A stretch of 38,533 bases of DNA from CAYSCZ01 sp964429655. GTDB taxonomy: Bacteria > Bacteroidota > Bacteroidia > Cytophagales > Cyclobacteriaceae. The translations under genes were made by a program, and so were the position numbers. Positions within the stretch are counted from its first letter, which is position 1, and each line of letters opens with the position of its first letter. Shown in pieces: positions 26,472 through 35,046 of the stretch. Location: assembly GCA_964429655.1 (NCBI GenBank), contig CAYSCZ010000027.1, positions 1 to 38,533 of the forward strand. The letters are read 5' to 3'. The notes under the pieces were generated by a model that worked only from the letters and a program-made list of their open reading frames with translations, did not search any database and was not told the DNA's origin.

Positions 26472-27623
26472 ATGAGGGAATGGACACATAAATATCTAAA
26501 AGGAGATCCTGTAATATGGTTTATTGTCATAACATTGTCGCTCTTTAGTATTTTGGTTGTTTATAGCGCAACAGGTTCTCTTGCCTACAGAAAGATGGGT
26601 GGTGATACTGAATATTATTTATTCAAACATACCACGCTTGTATTTTTAAGTTTGTTTATTATGTGGCTCGCCCATTGGCTGGATTACAGGTATTATGCAG
26701 GTGTAGCCAAGATAGCAGTCGTTCTTTCCGTTCCATTATTATTGATCACCTGGCAATTTGGTGTTAATATCAATGAAGCATCACGGTGGATCAGCATACC
26801 GGTGATCAACTATGCTTTCCAACCTTCTGACCTGGCCAAACTTGCTTTGATCGTTGCTCTGGCAAGGATGCTATCCAAGAAACAAAAAGATATTAAGGAC
26901 GTAAAAAAATCGCTAGTCCCAATGCTTGGCTGGATTAGTGTTATTTGCCTATTAATAGCCATGACCAATATTTCATCGGCTATGTTGCTATTCGTAACCT
27001 GTCTGCTTTTAATGTTTATCGGCAGGGTACCGGTTAAATATTTGGCATTGCTTATCGGAATAGGTGTAATAGCCATTGCCATAGCTTTTTCAACAGGGCA
27101 ACGTGGAAAGACAGCTATAAGCAGACTGGAAGACTTTTTTATCAAAAAAGAAATTCCTTACCAGGCTCAACAATCTTTCGTGGCCATTGCCACCGGTGGG
27201 GTTATTGGCAAAGGGCCGGGACAAAGTGATCAAAAAAACTTCCTGCCCCACCCCTACTCAGATTTTATTTACGCCATCATTATAGAAGAATATGGATTGA
27301 TCGGTGGGATAATTATCCTGAGCATGTATTTGATCTTATTACAGAGAGGGGTGCATGCAATGGCAAAAAGTAAACACCCATATGGTGGTCTGCTGGCAGC
27401 AGGACTTAGTTTCGCGCTGGTTATCCAGGCAATTGTCAATATGGCCGTAGCAGCGGGTTTAGGCCCTATTACAGGATTGCCCCTTCCCCTGTTAAGCATG
27501 GGTGGCACTTCCCAGCTTTTTACTGGGTTGGCTTTAGGTATTATCCTGAGTGTAACCAGGGAATATTACCAGTCCGATAAGCGCAAAAATACGATCAATA
27601 ACCAAAAACTAGAAGCAGCATGA
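26472..27623 (+). CDS. ftsW: Peptidoglycan glycosyltransferase FtsW
   Basis: A 383-residue SEDS-family membrane protein with about ten TMs, which polymerises lipid II at the septum together with FtsI. Family hallmarks are NEASRWISIPVINYAFQPSD, GKGPGQSDQKNFLPHPYSDF, IIEEYGLIGGI and GLGPITGLPLPLLSMGGTSQ. The C-terminus after the last TM is short (about 20 residues, basic). The stop overlaps the murG start by 4 nt (ATGA), implying coupled translation. Confidence 0.96.
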   Translation: MREWTHKYLKGDPVIWFIVITLSLFSILVVYSATGSLAYRKMGGDTEYYLFKHTTLVFLSLFIMWLAHWLDYRYYAGVAKIAVVLSVPLLLITWQFGVNINEASRWISIPVINYAFQPSDLAKLALIVALARMLSKKQKDIKDVKKSLVPMLGWISVICLLIAMTNISSAMLLFVTCLLLMFIGRVPVKYLALLIGIGVIAIAIAFSTGQRGKTAISRLEDFFIKKEIPYQAQQSFVAIATGGVIGKGPGQSDQKNFLPHPYSDFIYAIIIEEYGLIGGIIILSMYLILLQRGVHAMAKSKHPYGGLLAAGLSFALVIQAIVNMAVAAGLGPITGLPLPLLSMGGTSQLFTGLALGIILSVTREYYQSDKRKNTINNQKLEAA

Positions 27624-28729
27624 CCACCGGAGCAACATACAAGATAATACTTAGCGGGGGAGGAACAGGTGGACACGTATATCCAGCAATTGCCATAGCT
27701 AATGCGCTCACCGCTATAAACAAAAATGTTAATATCCTTTTTGTAGGTGCTTTGGGTAAAATGGAGATGCAAAAGGTACCCGAAGCGGGTTATAAGATCA
27801 TCGGTTTAAACATCTCAGGAATACAGAGAAAATTATCTTTGAAAAACCTCCTTTTACCGGTAAAGCTACTAACCAGCATTATAAGGTCTTTCGCAATCAT
27901 TCAATCATTCAAACCCGATGCAGTAATTGGTGTAGGAGGTTACGCCAGTGGTCCCATCTTATATGCTGCCTCCAGGAAGAAAATACCTTCCTGCATTCAG
28001 GAACAGAATTCATATGCCGGGCTCACTAATAAGTGGCTGGCAAAAAAAGTTGACAAGATCTTCGTGGCATACCCAAATATGGAAAAATACTTTCCCGCAG
28101 AGAAAATCGTTCTTGCCGGAAACCCTGTCAGGCAAGATATTTTTAATATTGAAGCTAAAAGACCTGATGCTTTTAAAAATTTTGACCTTCATCCGGATAA
28201 GCAAACGGTTCTGATGCTGGGCGGAAGTCTTGGCGCAAGAACCATCAATGAAAGTACCTTAAATGGTTTGGAATTATTGATCAAAAACAATATCCAACTG
28301 ATATGGCCTTGCGGGAAACTGTACCATGAAGATATGAAGAAAAAAACGGGTGGGAAGCTCACAAAAAATATAAAATTATTGGAGTTCATTACGGAAATGG
28401 ACCTAGCATATGCCGCTGCTGATATAATAATATCAAGGGCCGGGGCAATTTCAATATCAGAGTTAGCAATTGTTGGGAAGCCAGTAATTCTGGTCCCTTC
28501 ACCTAATGTAGCTGAAGATCACCAAACCAAAAATGCCCAGGCCCTGGCAGTAAAAAATGCTGCCATTATGATCCATGATTCCCAGGCAATAGAAAGCTTG
28601 ATCCCAAAAGCCATAGAACTCTTAAATGATCCTGAAAAAAGGAATGAATTAAGCAAGAATATAATAAAATTTCAACAATTAGATTCTGCTAAAAAAATCG
28701 CAGCGTCAATAATTAAGTTTATAAATTGA
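27620..28729 (+). CDS. murG: Lipid II synthase MurG
   Basis: A 369-residue peripheral membrane GT-B glycosyltransferase that adds GlcNAc from UDP-GlcNAc to lipid I. The N-terminal glycine-rich loop ISGGGTGGHVYPAIAIA, the second loop VGVGGYASGPILYA, and IQEQNSYAGLTNKWLAK are diagnostic. In the C-terminal half, LMLGGSLGARTINE and ISRAGAISISELAIVGKPVILVP bind the nucleotide sugar. The start ATG lies in the ftsW stop (ATGA). The stop overlaps the TTG start of murC (TTGA). Confidence 0.97.
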   Translation: MTTGATYKIILSGGGTGGHVYPAIAIANALTAINKNVNILFVGALGKMEMQKVPEAGYKIIGLNISGIQRKLSLKNLLLPVKLLTSIIRSFAIIQSFKPDAVIGVGGYASGPILYAASRKKIPSCIQEQNSYAGLTNKWLAKKVDKIFVAYPNMEKYFPAEKIVLAGNPVRQDIFNIEAKRPDAFKNFDLHPDKQTVLMLGGSLGARTINESTLNGLELLIKNNIQLIWPCGKLYHEDMKKKTGGKLTKNIKLLEFITEMDLAYAAADIIISRAGAISISELAIVGKPVILVPSPNVAEDHQTKNAQALAVKNAAIMIHDSQAIESLIPKAIELLNDPEKRNELSKNIIKFQQLDSAKKIAASIIKFIN

Positions 28730-30096
28730 AGTTAGATAAGATCCATAACGTATATTTCTTAGGCGTCGGGGGCATCGGAATGAGCGCTTTGGCACGATGG
28801 TTTGCCCACGCCGGGAAAAATGTGTCGGGTTATGACCGTACGTCTACGGATCTTACAAGTAAGCTGCAATATGAGGGGATTCCCATTCATTTTTCAGATG
28901 ATATTAATTGTGTAGACAAACAGGTTCTGAATAACCCCGGTGAAAGTTTGATCATCTACACCCCGGCCATACCAAAAGACCATAAAGAATTCAATTATCT
29001 TAAAGAAAAAGGATTCACCATAAAAAAAAGGGCTGAAGTGTTGGGAATACTTTCCAGGGCTCATTTTACCATCGCTGTTGCCGGTACTCATGGAAAAACA
29101 ACTACCTCATCCATGATTGCCCATATTCTTCATCACAGTGAACATGGCTGCTCTGCATTTATTGGTGGCATTATGACAAATTATGATTCCAACCTCATAA
29201 TTGGAAATGCTGATGATCCCGTGGTGGTGGAAGCCGATGAGTTTGACCGGTCGTTCCTTCACATAAATCCTGATATTGCCATAGTTACTTCATTAGATCC
29301 TGACCACCTGGACATTTATGGAGATCATGCTTCCATGACTGAAACATTTAGTCAATTTATGGGGAATACTAAAAAGGGTGGAACGCTAATTATAAACACA
29401 AAAGTAAATATTCAAAAACCAGCAATAAATCTTATCTCTTATTCTGATGGAGGAAAAGCTTTTGCCGGAAATATTCAAATTCAGGATGCTGCAATAATGT
29501 TTGATTATCACGGCCCCGGACATCATATAGAAGCTATAAGTCTATCTCTTCCGGGCATGCATAACATCAATAATGCAGTAGCCGCTATCACATCGGCACT
29601 TCTTTTAGGTATTCCACCAAAAAAGGTCAAAGAGGCATTAAAAAGCTATAAAGGCGTTAGAAGAAGGTTTGAATACATCATCAAATCGGATGGCTTCATA
29701 TTCATTGATGATTATGCCCATCATCCCAAAGAAATTCAAGCTTTAATCAGTAGTGTCAAAACCATGTATCCGGATAAAAAGGTTACCGGCATCTTTCAAC
29801 CGCATTTATATAGTCGTACCAGGGACTTCATGCAGGACTTTGCTGAAAGCCTGGAGCCATTAGATGAGGTCATTTTACTCAACATCTATCCGGCTAGGGA
29901 AGAACCATTGCCTGGGATAACATCTGAAGTTCTTCTTGGAATGATAAAGAATCCTAACAAGAAACAGTTAAATAAAGACCAGTTAATAAAAGACTTAATG
30001 AATAATGAATTGGAGGTACTGCTCACCATCGGAGCGGGAGACATTGATCAGTTAGTAAGACCGATTGCGCAAGCTTTAAACCCGGGTAAATCATGA
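28726..30096 (+). CDS. murC: UDP-N-acetylmuramate--L-alanine ligase MurC
   Basis: A 456-residue Mur ligase adding L-Ala to UDP-MurNAc. It has the N-terminal FLGVGGIGMSALARWF loop and the P-loop VAGTHGKTTTSSMIA. The metal and substrate blocks VVEADEFDRSFLHINPDIAIVTSLDPDHLD are intact. The third domain has RRRFEYI, IDDYAHHPKEI and FQPHLYSRTRDFMQDFAESL. Initiation is at TTG 28726, within the murG stop. The stop overlaps the ftsQ ATG by 4 nt. No ddl or murB lies between murC and ftsQ, as in other Bacteroidota. Confidence 0.97.
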   Translation: MKLDKIHNVYFLGVGGIGMSALARWFAHAGKNVSGYDRTSTDLTSKLQYEGIPIHFSDDINCVDKQVLNNPGESLIIYTPAIPKDHKEFNYLKEKGFTIKKRAEVLGILSRAHFTIAVAGTHGKTTTSSMIAHILHHSEHGCSAFIGGIMTNYDSNLIIGNADDPVVVEADEFDRSFLHINPDIAIVTSLDPDHLDIYGDHASMTETFSQFMGNTKKGGTLIINTKVNIQKPAINLISYSDGGKAFAGNIQIQDAAIMFDYHGPGHHIEAISLSLPGMHNINNAVAAITSALLLGIPPKKVKEALKSYKGVRRRFEYIIKSDGFIFIDDYAHHPKEIQALISSVKTMYPDKKVTGIFQPHLYSRTRDFMQDFAESLEPLDEVILLNIYPAREEPLPGITSEVLLGMIKNPNKKQLNKDQLIKDLMNNELEVLLTIGAGDIDQLVRPIAQALNPGKS

Positions 30097-30860
30097 ATTT
30101 AAGTGGAAAAGACATCATTTTATTAGCTCAGATTGTTTCGCTTATGATAGTCGCGTTCCTATTAATTGGCTTTGTTGAAAAGAAACAAAGCAACAAGTTG
30201 GTGAACGATCTGATCATCAATATCCAAAAAGATGGGGAATTACAATTTATCGATGATAAAGAAGTCCAGAGTTTAATGAATGCCGGCAACACCGACTATG
30301 TGTTTGGGACTACCATCAAAAACATCAACCTTGATGTGCTCGAAGAAAGAATTGAAAAACATCATTTCGTATCGGATGCCCAGGTGTCCCATGATATCAA
30401 AGGAAACCTCTTAGTAAATATCCTTCAAAGCAAGCCTATCGCCAGAATTTATAATGGCGATGGTACAGATTGTTATATCAGTAAGTCTGGTAGGGTGATA
30501 CCGATATCCGGAAATTACACGGCGAGAGTTCCGGTACTTTTTATAGAAAATAAAAAATTATTGACCATTAAAAACATCAAAGATGATGCATTCGGGCAAA
30601 AGCTTTTTAACCTGCTGGATTATATTCATGAAGACCGGTTTTGGAGCGCCCAGATAGCTGAGCTTTACCTGGACAAGTACAATGAGATTGTAATCTATCC
30701 TCAAATCAGTAAGCAAAAAGTGGCATTTGGTACTTTAGAAGATATTGAAAAGAAATTCAAAAAACTTAAGATCTTTTACGAGAAAATATTACCTTATAAA
30801 GGATGGAATACCTATGAAAGAGTAAGCTTAAAATTTAAAAATCAAATTGTTTGTGAATAA
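30093..30860 (+). CDS. ftsQ: Cell division protein FtsQ
   Basis: A 255-residue bitopic protein with one N-terminal TM (about residues 8-27) and a periplasmic part with a POTRA-like segment. The order is IDDKEVQSLMNAGNTDYVFG, then VLEERIEKHHFVSDAQVSHDIKG, then LLVNILQSKPIARI. The beta domain includes DCYISKSGRVIPIS, and the final YERVSLKFKNQIVCE is typical of Bacteroidota FtsQ. It scaffolds the FtsB-FtsL complex at the divisome. The ATG overlaps the murC stop; ftsA begins 11 nt after the stop. Confidence 0.92.
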   Translation: MNLSGKDIILLAQIVSLMIVAFLLIGFVEKKQSNKLVNDLIINIQKDGELQFIDDKEVQSLMNAGNTDYVFGTTIKNINLDVLEERIEKHHFVSDAQVSHDIKGNLLVNILQSKPIARIYNGDGTDCYISKSGRVIPISGNYTARVPVLFIENKKLLTIKNIKDDAFGQKLFNLLDYIHEDRFWSAQIAELYLDKYNEIVIYPQISKQKVAFGTLEDIEKKFKKLKIFYEKILPYKGWNTYERVSLKFKNQIVCE

Positions 30861-30871
30861 TCACCATAGAT

Positions 30872-32179
30872 ATGCAAGAAGATAAAATTATAGTTGGATT
30901 AGACATTGGCACAACCAAGATATGTACCATTGTAGGTCGCAAAAACCACTATGGCAAGCTGGAGGTACTGGGCATGGGAAAGGCAGAATCAGATGGAGTG
31001 TTCAGAGGTATCGTCACCAATATTGATAAAACCGTCAATGCCATTGAGAAAGCAGTGTTTGAAGCCGAGCAACAATCCGGCATTAATATACAGGTGGTCA
31101 ATGTAGGTATTGCCGGTCAACACATAAGGAGCGCTATACACCATGGCTCCATTACCCGTGAATCATCGGAGGATGAAATCACCGTAGAAGATATAAACAG
31201 GCTGACAAACGACATGTACAGAATTGTGATCCCACCTGGTAGCGAGATCATCCATGTGATGCCCCAGGATTACATCGTGGATTATGAAGATGGTATTAGG
31301 GACCCTGTAGGCATGTCCGGGGTAAAACTGGAAGCGGACTTCCATGTGATTACAGCCCAAACGAACGCTATTAATAACATCAACAAATGCGTAAGAAGGG
31401 CGGGGTTAAATATTGAAAATCTTATCCTTGAACCACTGGCATCCAGCCTTGCAGTGCTAAGCGATGAGGAAAAAGAAGCAGGAATATGTCTCGTGGACAT
31501 CGGAGGAGGTACTACCGACCTCGCAATATTTTACGATAACATCATCCGCCATACGGCTGTCATACCATTTGGCGGTAACATAATCACTTCTGACATCAAA
31601 CAGGGTTGCCTGGTCATGGAGCATCAGGCGGAATTACTGAAAACCAGGTTTGGTAGGTCTATAAGCGATGAAGCCAGCGAAAATGAGATCGTGTCCATCC
31701 CCGGCTTGCGAAACAGGCCCCCCAAAGAAATCTCTATTAAAAATCTTGCCCATATTATCGAAGCCCGTATGGAGGAGATCATCGAAATGGTCCATACTGA
31801 AATCATCACTTCAGGATATGAAAGCAAATTAGCTGGTGGCGTGGTAATAACGGGAGGCGGTTCTTTGTTGCAGTACACCAAGCAATTATTTGAGTACATG
31901 ACAGGTATGGATACCAGGATAGGTTATCCGAATGAACACCTGGGCAAAAGTAAGATCGATGAGATCAAGAGCCCAATGTTTGCTACCGGTGTAGGGCTGG
32001 TCCTCAGCGGTTTCCGGGCTATTGACGAAAGGGAAAACCGATACCAGGAAGTTGAAAACGACAAAAAGAATATTTATAAATCAAAAGGCCCCCTTGACGG
32101 TGACAATTTCTTTAAAAAAATCATCGAAAGGACAAGGGGTTTGTTAATTGATGACCTTGATGATAAAAATGAATACTAA
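30872..32179 (+). CDS. ftsA: Cell division protein FtsA
   Basis: A 435-residue actin-like ATPase that tethers FtsZ to the membrane. Phosphate loop 1 is VGLDIGTTKICTIVG, the 1C domain contains NVGIAGQHIRSAIHHGSITR, phosphate 2 is CLVDIGGGTTDLAI, and the adenosine motif is GGVVITGGGSLLQY. The C-terminus (KKIIERTRGLLIDDLDDKN) resembles the amphipathic membrane-targeting helix, with an acidic tail after it. It is 14 nt ahead of ftsZ. Confidence 0.97.
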   Translation: MQEDKIIVGLDIGTTKICTIVGRKNHYGKLEVLGMGKAESDGVFRGIVTNIDKTVNAIEKAVFEAEQQSGINIQVVNVGIAGQHIRSAIHHGSITRESSEDEITVEDINRLTNDMYRIVIPPGSEIIHVMPQDYIVDYEDGIRDPVGMSGVKLEADFHVITAQTNAINNINKCVRRAGLNIENLILEPLASSLAVLSDEEKEAGICLVDIGGGTTDLAIFYDNIIRHTAVIPFGGNIITSDIKQGCLVMEHQAELLKTRFGRSISDEASENEIVSIPGLRNRPPKEISIKNLAHIIEARMEEIIEMVHTEIITSGYESKLAGGVVITGGGSLLQYTKQLFEYMTGMDTRIGYPNEHLGKSKIDEIKSPMFATGVGLVLSGFRAIDERENRYQEVENDKKNIYKSKGPLDGDNFFKKIIERTRGLLIDDLDDKNEY

Positions 32180-32193
32180 TTAAACAAAAGATC

Positions 32194-33690
32194 ATGGCTG
32201 ATAATACATACCAATTCGATTTACCTCCCCATCAGAAATCAATAATAAAAGTAATCGGCGTAGGTGGAGGAGGAAGCAATGCAGTGAACCACATGTGCCG
32301 CCTGGGCATAAAAGATGTTGAATTTGTGGTTTGTAACACGGACCTACAGGCCCTGGAAAGCAGTCCGGTAAAAAATAAACTTCAGATCGGTATAAACCTT
32401 ACCGGTGGCCTGGGAGCGGGAGCTAACCCTGAGAAAGGAAAGAATGCCGCGTTAGAAAGTAAAGAAGAGATCAAACAGCTACTCGATGATGGAACCAAGA
32501 TGGTATTTATCACCGCCGGTATGGGTGGCGGTACCGGAACAGGTGCGGCTCCTATAATTGCGGAAATTGCAGGGAATATGGATATCCTTACCGTGGGCAT
32601 CGTCACTGCACCGTTCGGTTTTGAAGGGAGAAAAAAACGAACACAAGCAGAACAAGGCTTGGCCGAGTTAAAGCAGCATTGTGATACAGTGCTTGTGATT
32701 CTTAACGATAAACTGCGGGAGATTTATGGAAATCAATCCATCAGGGATGCCTTCTCCAAAGCTGATAATATTTTAACTACCGCCGCTAAAGGTATTGCAG
32801 AGATCATTACCGTTCCCGGATATGTCAATGTGGACTTTGAGGATGTAAAAACTGTAATGAAAAATTCAGGCGCCGCAGTGATGGGCTCCTCATTAACCTC
32901 TGGCGACAACAGGGCATTAAAAGCTGCTGAAGAAGCAATTAATTCACCGTTGCTGAATAATCAAAATATACTTGGAGCTGATAAAATATTGTTGAGCATC
33001 ATTTCTGGTGAAGAAGCAGAACTTCAAATGGATGAGCTTACCGAAATCACCGATTATATGCAGGATGCAGCCGGTGAAGATGCCGAAGTGATCTTCGGTC
33101 ATGGGGTAGACACAAACCTGGGTGACGAGCTGAGGGTTACCATTATTGCAACCGGCTTCGAAGAAAACGGTCAGTTAAACATTCCTCAAAAGACTAAAAA
33201 TGAGAAAAAAGTCTTTGACCTGGAATCAAATAAGCAGATCCCTTTATTCAAGAATGAATCAAAACCTAAGCTTAATAAGGATGATAAAAGCAAGGACGAG
33301 CAGCGGGTATTCACATTTGATTTTAATGATGACAACAAGAATGGTAGTGATGACATAAATGAGAATCTTTCTGCACCTGAACCAAAAAGGGAGTCAGAAG
33401 AAGATGCGCCTTTGGAAGAACTTGAGGGTATGGCACATCCTCCGAGCAAAAAGGTCCAGTTGATGGAGCAGGCACGCGAGCGCGTAAGAAGAATTAAAGA
33501 GCTAAAAAACAATCCTGAATTTGATGCAAATGCTTTCACTGAAAAACTCGAGGTTCCGGCCTATGAAAGAAAAAAAGTGAAACTGAGAGATGTGCCCCAT
33601 TCTTCAGAAAGAAGTATTTCACGATTCAACCTGACGGATGACAATAATATCCTGGGTGATAACCGCTTCTTACATGATAATGTAGATTAA
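32194..33690 (+). CDS. ftsZ: Cell division GTPase FtsZ
   Basis: A 498-residue tubulin-like GTPase that forms the Z ring. The nucleotide loop GGGTGTG is at 111-117, and the T7 loop NVDFEDVK supplies D214 and D217 for GTP hydrolysis across the dimer. The globular domain ends near residue 325. A long, charged linker of about 140 residues follows. The last residues (RFNLTDDNNILGDNRFLHDNVD) form the conserved Bacteroidota C-terminal peptide, presumed to bind FtsA. It is the last gene of the dcw cluster, and a small hairpin follows at once. Confidence 0.98.
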   Translation: MADNTYQFDLPPHQKSIIKVIGVGGGGSNAVNHMCRLGIKDVEFVVCNTDLQALESSPVKNKLQIGINLTGGLGAGANPEKGKNAALESKEEIKQLLDDGTKMVFITAGMGGGTGTGAAPIIAEIAGNMDILTVGIVTAPFGFEGRKKRTQAEQGLAELKQHCDTVLVILNDKLREIYGNQSIRDAFSKADNILTTAAKGIAEIITVPGYVNVDFEDVKTVMKNSGAAVMGSSLTSGDNRALKAAEEAINSPLLNNQNILGADKILLSIISGEEAELQMDELTEITDYMQDAAGEDAEVIFGHGVDTNLGDELRVTIIATGFEENGQLNIPQKTKNEKKVFDLESNKQIPLFKNESKPKLNKDDKSKDEQRVFTFDFNDDNKNGSDDINENLSAPEPKRESEEDAPLEELEGMAHPPSKKVQLMEQARERVRRIKELKNNPEFDANAFTEKLEVPAYERKKVKLRDVPHSSERSISRFNLTDDNNILGDNRFLHDNVD

Positions 33691-33692
33691 GA

Positions 33693-33713
33693 CTAAAAGA
33701 ACTATTCTTTTAG
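33693..33713 (+). terminator. Hairpin after ftsZ, possible weak terminator
   Basis: A perfect inverted repeat, CTAAAAGAA and TTCTTTTAG with loop CTA, begins 3 nt after the ftsZ stop. It is A+T-rich and has no proper T-run behind it, so it may stabilise the 3' end rather than terminate on its own. Confidence 0.45.
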
Positions 33714-33825
33714 CCTTTAGTATTTACCTCTCATGATAAATTACGATGATTTCAGCATCCTTATGAGCCACTATGGGATATATCATTGATGAATGACTTT
33801 GAATGCGATGGGTTTTCATTCAGCA

Positions 33826-33999
33826 TTACAGCAAAAATCCGGCGCCTCTGAAGAATCCATACACTTGCGCCCGCTCAATAACCCGATTACCATCCAGAAA
33901 GGAAGACCATGATATTTGATCAGCGATTTCAACCCGGATTTGAAGGTTACCATCGCGCGAGTCAAGCTCAAAGGATTGTGAATAGGCTTGGTTATGCAT
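33826..33999 (-). pseudogene. Possible remnant of a secreted glycosidase N-terminus
   Basis: A 57-residue minus-strand frame (MHNQAYSQSFELDS, then RDGNLQIRVEIADQISWS, then FLDGNRVIERAQVYGFF). It looks like the end of a signal peptide followed by the first strands of a GH97-type (SusB-like) N-terminal domain, where SPDGN...V.L.D...YSV...GK.VI is usual. The rest of the gene is absent. The remainder of 33714-34084 shows nothing else I can support. The family match is weak. Confidence 0.3.
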
Positions 34000-34084
34000 G
34001 ATTAATAGGCATGAAAAGATTAATGATTTGGCTTAGATTATAAATCTACCGGATTTTATCTCAACTCAGTATTATCAATAATAT

Positions 34085-34257
34085 TTAACCCAGATTTGTC
34101 ATTGGAATTTTGTCATGAAGGGTTTAAGCCCAAAAAATCAGGTACTTAGGTCGAGGAGGCATAGCATCGCTATGGTGACGGGTCAATGACATGTTAAGTG
34201 TCTGATTTAAAGTGATTTAACCATGTAATAGAAAGTCTAATGACAATTCTGGGTTTA
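34085..34257 (-). repeat. Palindromic repeat element, copy 2
   Basis: A 173-bp copy with ends TTAACCCAGATTTGTCATT and, from the other strand, TTAAACCCAGAATTGTCATT. The inner arms are AAATCAGGTACTTA and TAAGTGTCTGATTT, and the central hairpin CATAGC-ATC-GCTATG is at 34160-34174. Its NPELSLDF edge is read in frame by the minus-strand gene 34217-34696 and gives that protein its last 12 residues and its stop. Confidence 0.95.
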
Positions 34258-34696
34258 ATTGAACGGCTTGTGATAATGGCTTCAGTTTATTTATCAGCTT
34301 GTTCTTCATTTTGTTACTAGCCAGGAATTCTTTGGTGTTGTTATTAAAAAGCATATAAGCGTGATATTCTAAACCCTTTACATCTATACCTTCGGTAACC
34401 CGCGAGTAAATTATCTGGCTGGTCTTCACCCGATTGACGTAAATCTTTTCTATAGAATCGTATACTTTCCACTTACCAAATTTCAATAGGAAAAAAGAAT
34501 TGAAAGGCCGATATAGTTTTTCTTCCGGCTTAAACTGCACACCACGATACCCGGTAAATATCATCAATGACAACAGGATAAGCATGGGACTTACATAAGG
34601 GAAACCAATGATGGTTATCAATCCGCCGATCAGAAGAAGAACGACAAATAAGTGGAACTGAAAAGGAAAGAGTCGTTCTGCGGTTAGGTTGATCAT
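34217..34696 (-). CDS. Small two-TM protein whose C-terminus comes from the repeat
   Basis: A 159-residue protein I do not recognise. Two adjacent hydrophobic segments (about 13-32 and 34-50) are followed by GYRGVQFKPEEKLYRPFNSFFLLKFGKW and a basic, beta-rich domain that may resemble bacterial PH domains. It ends with KLKPLSQAVQL, then NPELSLDFLLHG encoded by repeat copy 2, which also provides the TAA. The original end of the gene has therefore been replaced, though little may be missing, since the domain appears complete. Whether the tailed protein is functional is unknown. Confidence 0.6.
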   Translation of the reverse strand: MINLTAERLFPFQFHLFVVLLLIGGLITIIGFPYVSPMLILLSLMIFTGYRGVQFKPEEKLYRPFNSFFLLKFGKWKVYDSIEKIYVNRVKTSQIIYSRVTEGIDVKGLEYHAYMLFNNNTKEFLASNKMKNKLINKLKPLSQAVQLNPELSLDFLLHG

Positions 34697-35046
34697 ATGG
34701 ATTAATGTATTTATTAATTAAGTCTAATGTAACAATTCTAAGCGGTACTATCAAGTAGCCTGACGAAGTCGGATATATGCAAGACCAATCCAGGCTTTAT
34801 TTTGTCAGCTTTGCTACGTCCGCTTGTGCCTGATCAATTAAGATTACACCCAACAGATGCACTGGAGAGCGTCTGTCTGCCCGGCTTCTATGGAAGATCC
34901 CTGAGACCCGCCCCGGATTCATAAAACGAAGCGGGGGATTTAGCTATCTTATGGGCTGTTGCATCCTCGCGCTTTCATCTTCCGATCCAGTTGTTGTGTT
35001 ACCGGGCAGGTGGAAAGATTTTTATTCACTCATTCCTTTTCCTATG
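34697..35046. other. Gene-poor stretch, no supported feature
   Basis: About 350 bases between the two-TM gene and the oxidoreductase gene. Neither strand holds a convincing reading frame or RNA gene. The part around 34860-34930 is noticeably richer in G+C than its surroundings, which may mark an old insertion or a decayed gene. It must also hold the promoter of the two-TM gene. Confidence 0.5.

Noticed and set aside
34530..34754. Overlapping minus-strand reading frame at the start of the two-TM gene
   Set aside because: It is a different frame of the same region, rich in Arg and Ser, and lacks the coherent membrane segments seen in the chosen frame.
34860..34930. G+C-rich stretch that might be an RNA gene
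   Set aside because: No cloverleaf, CCA end or other known RNA pattern could be drawn, and no reading frame of use was found.
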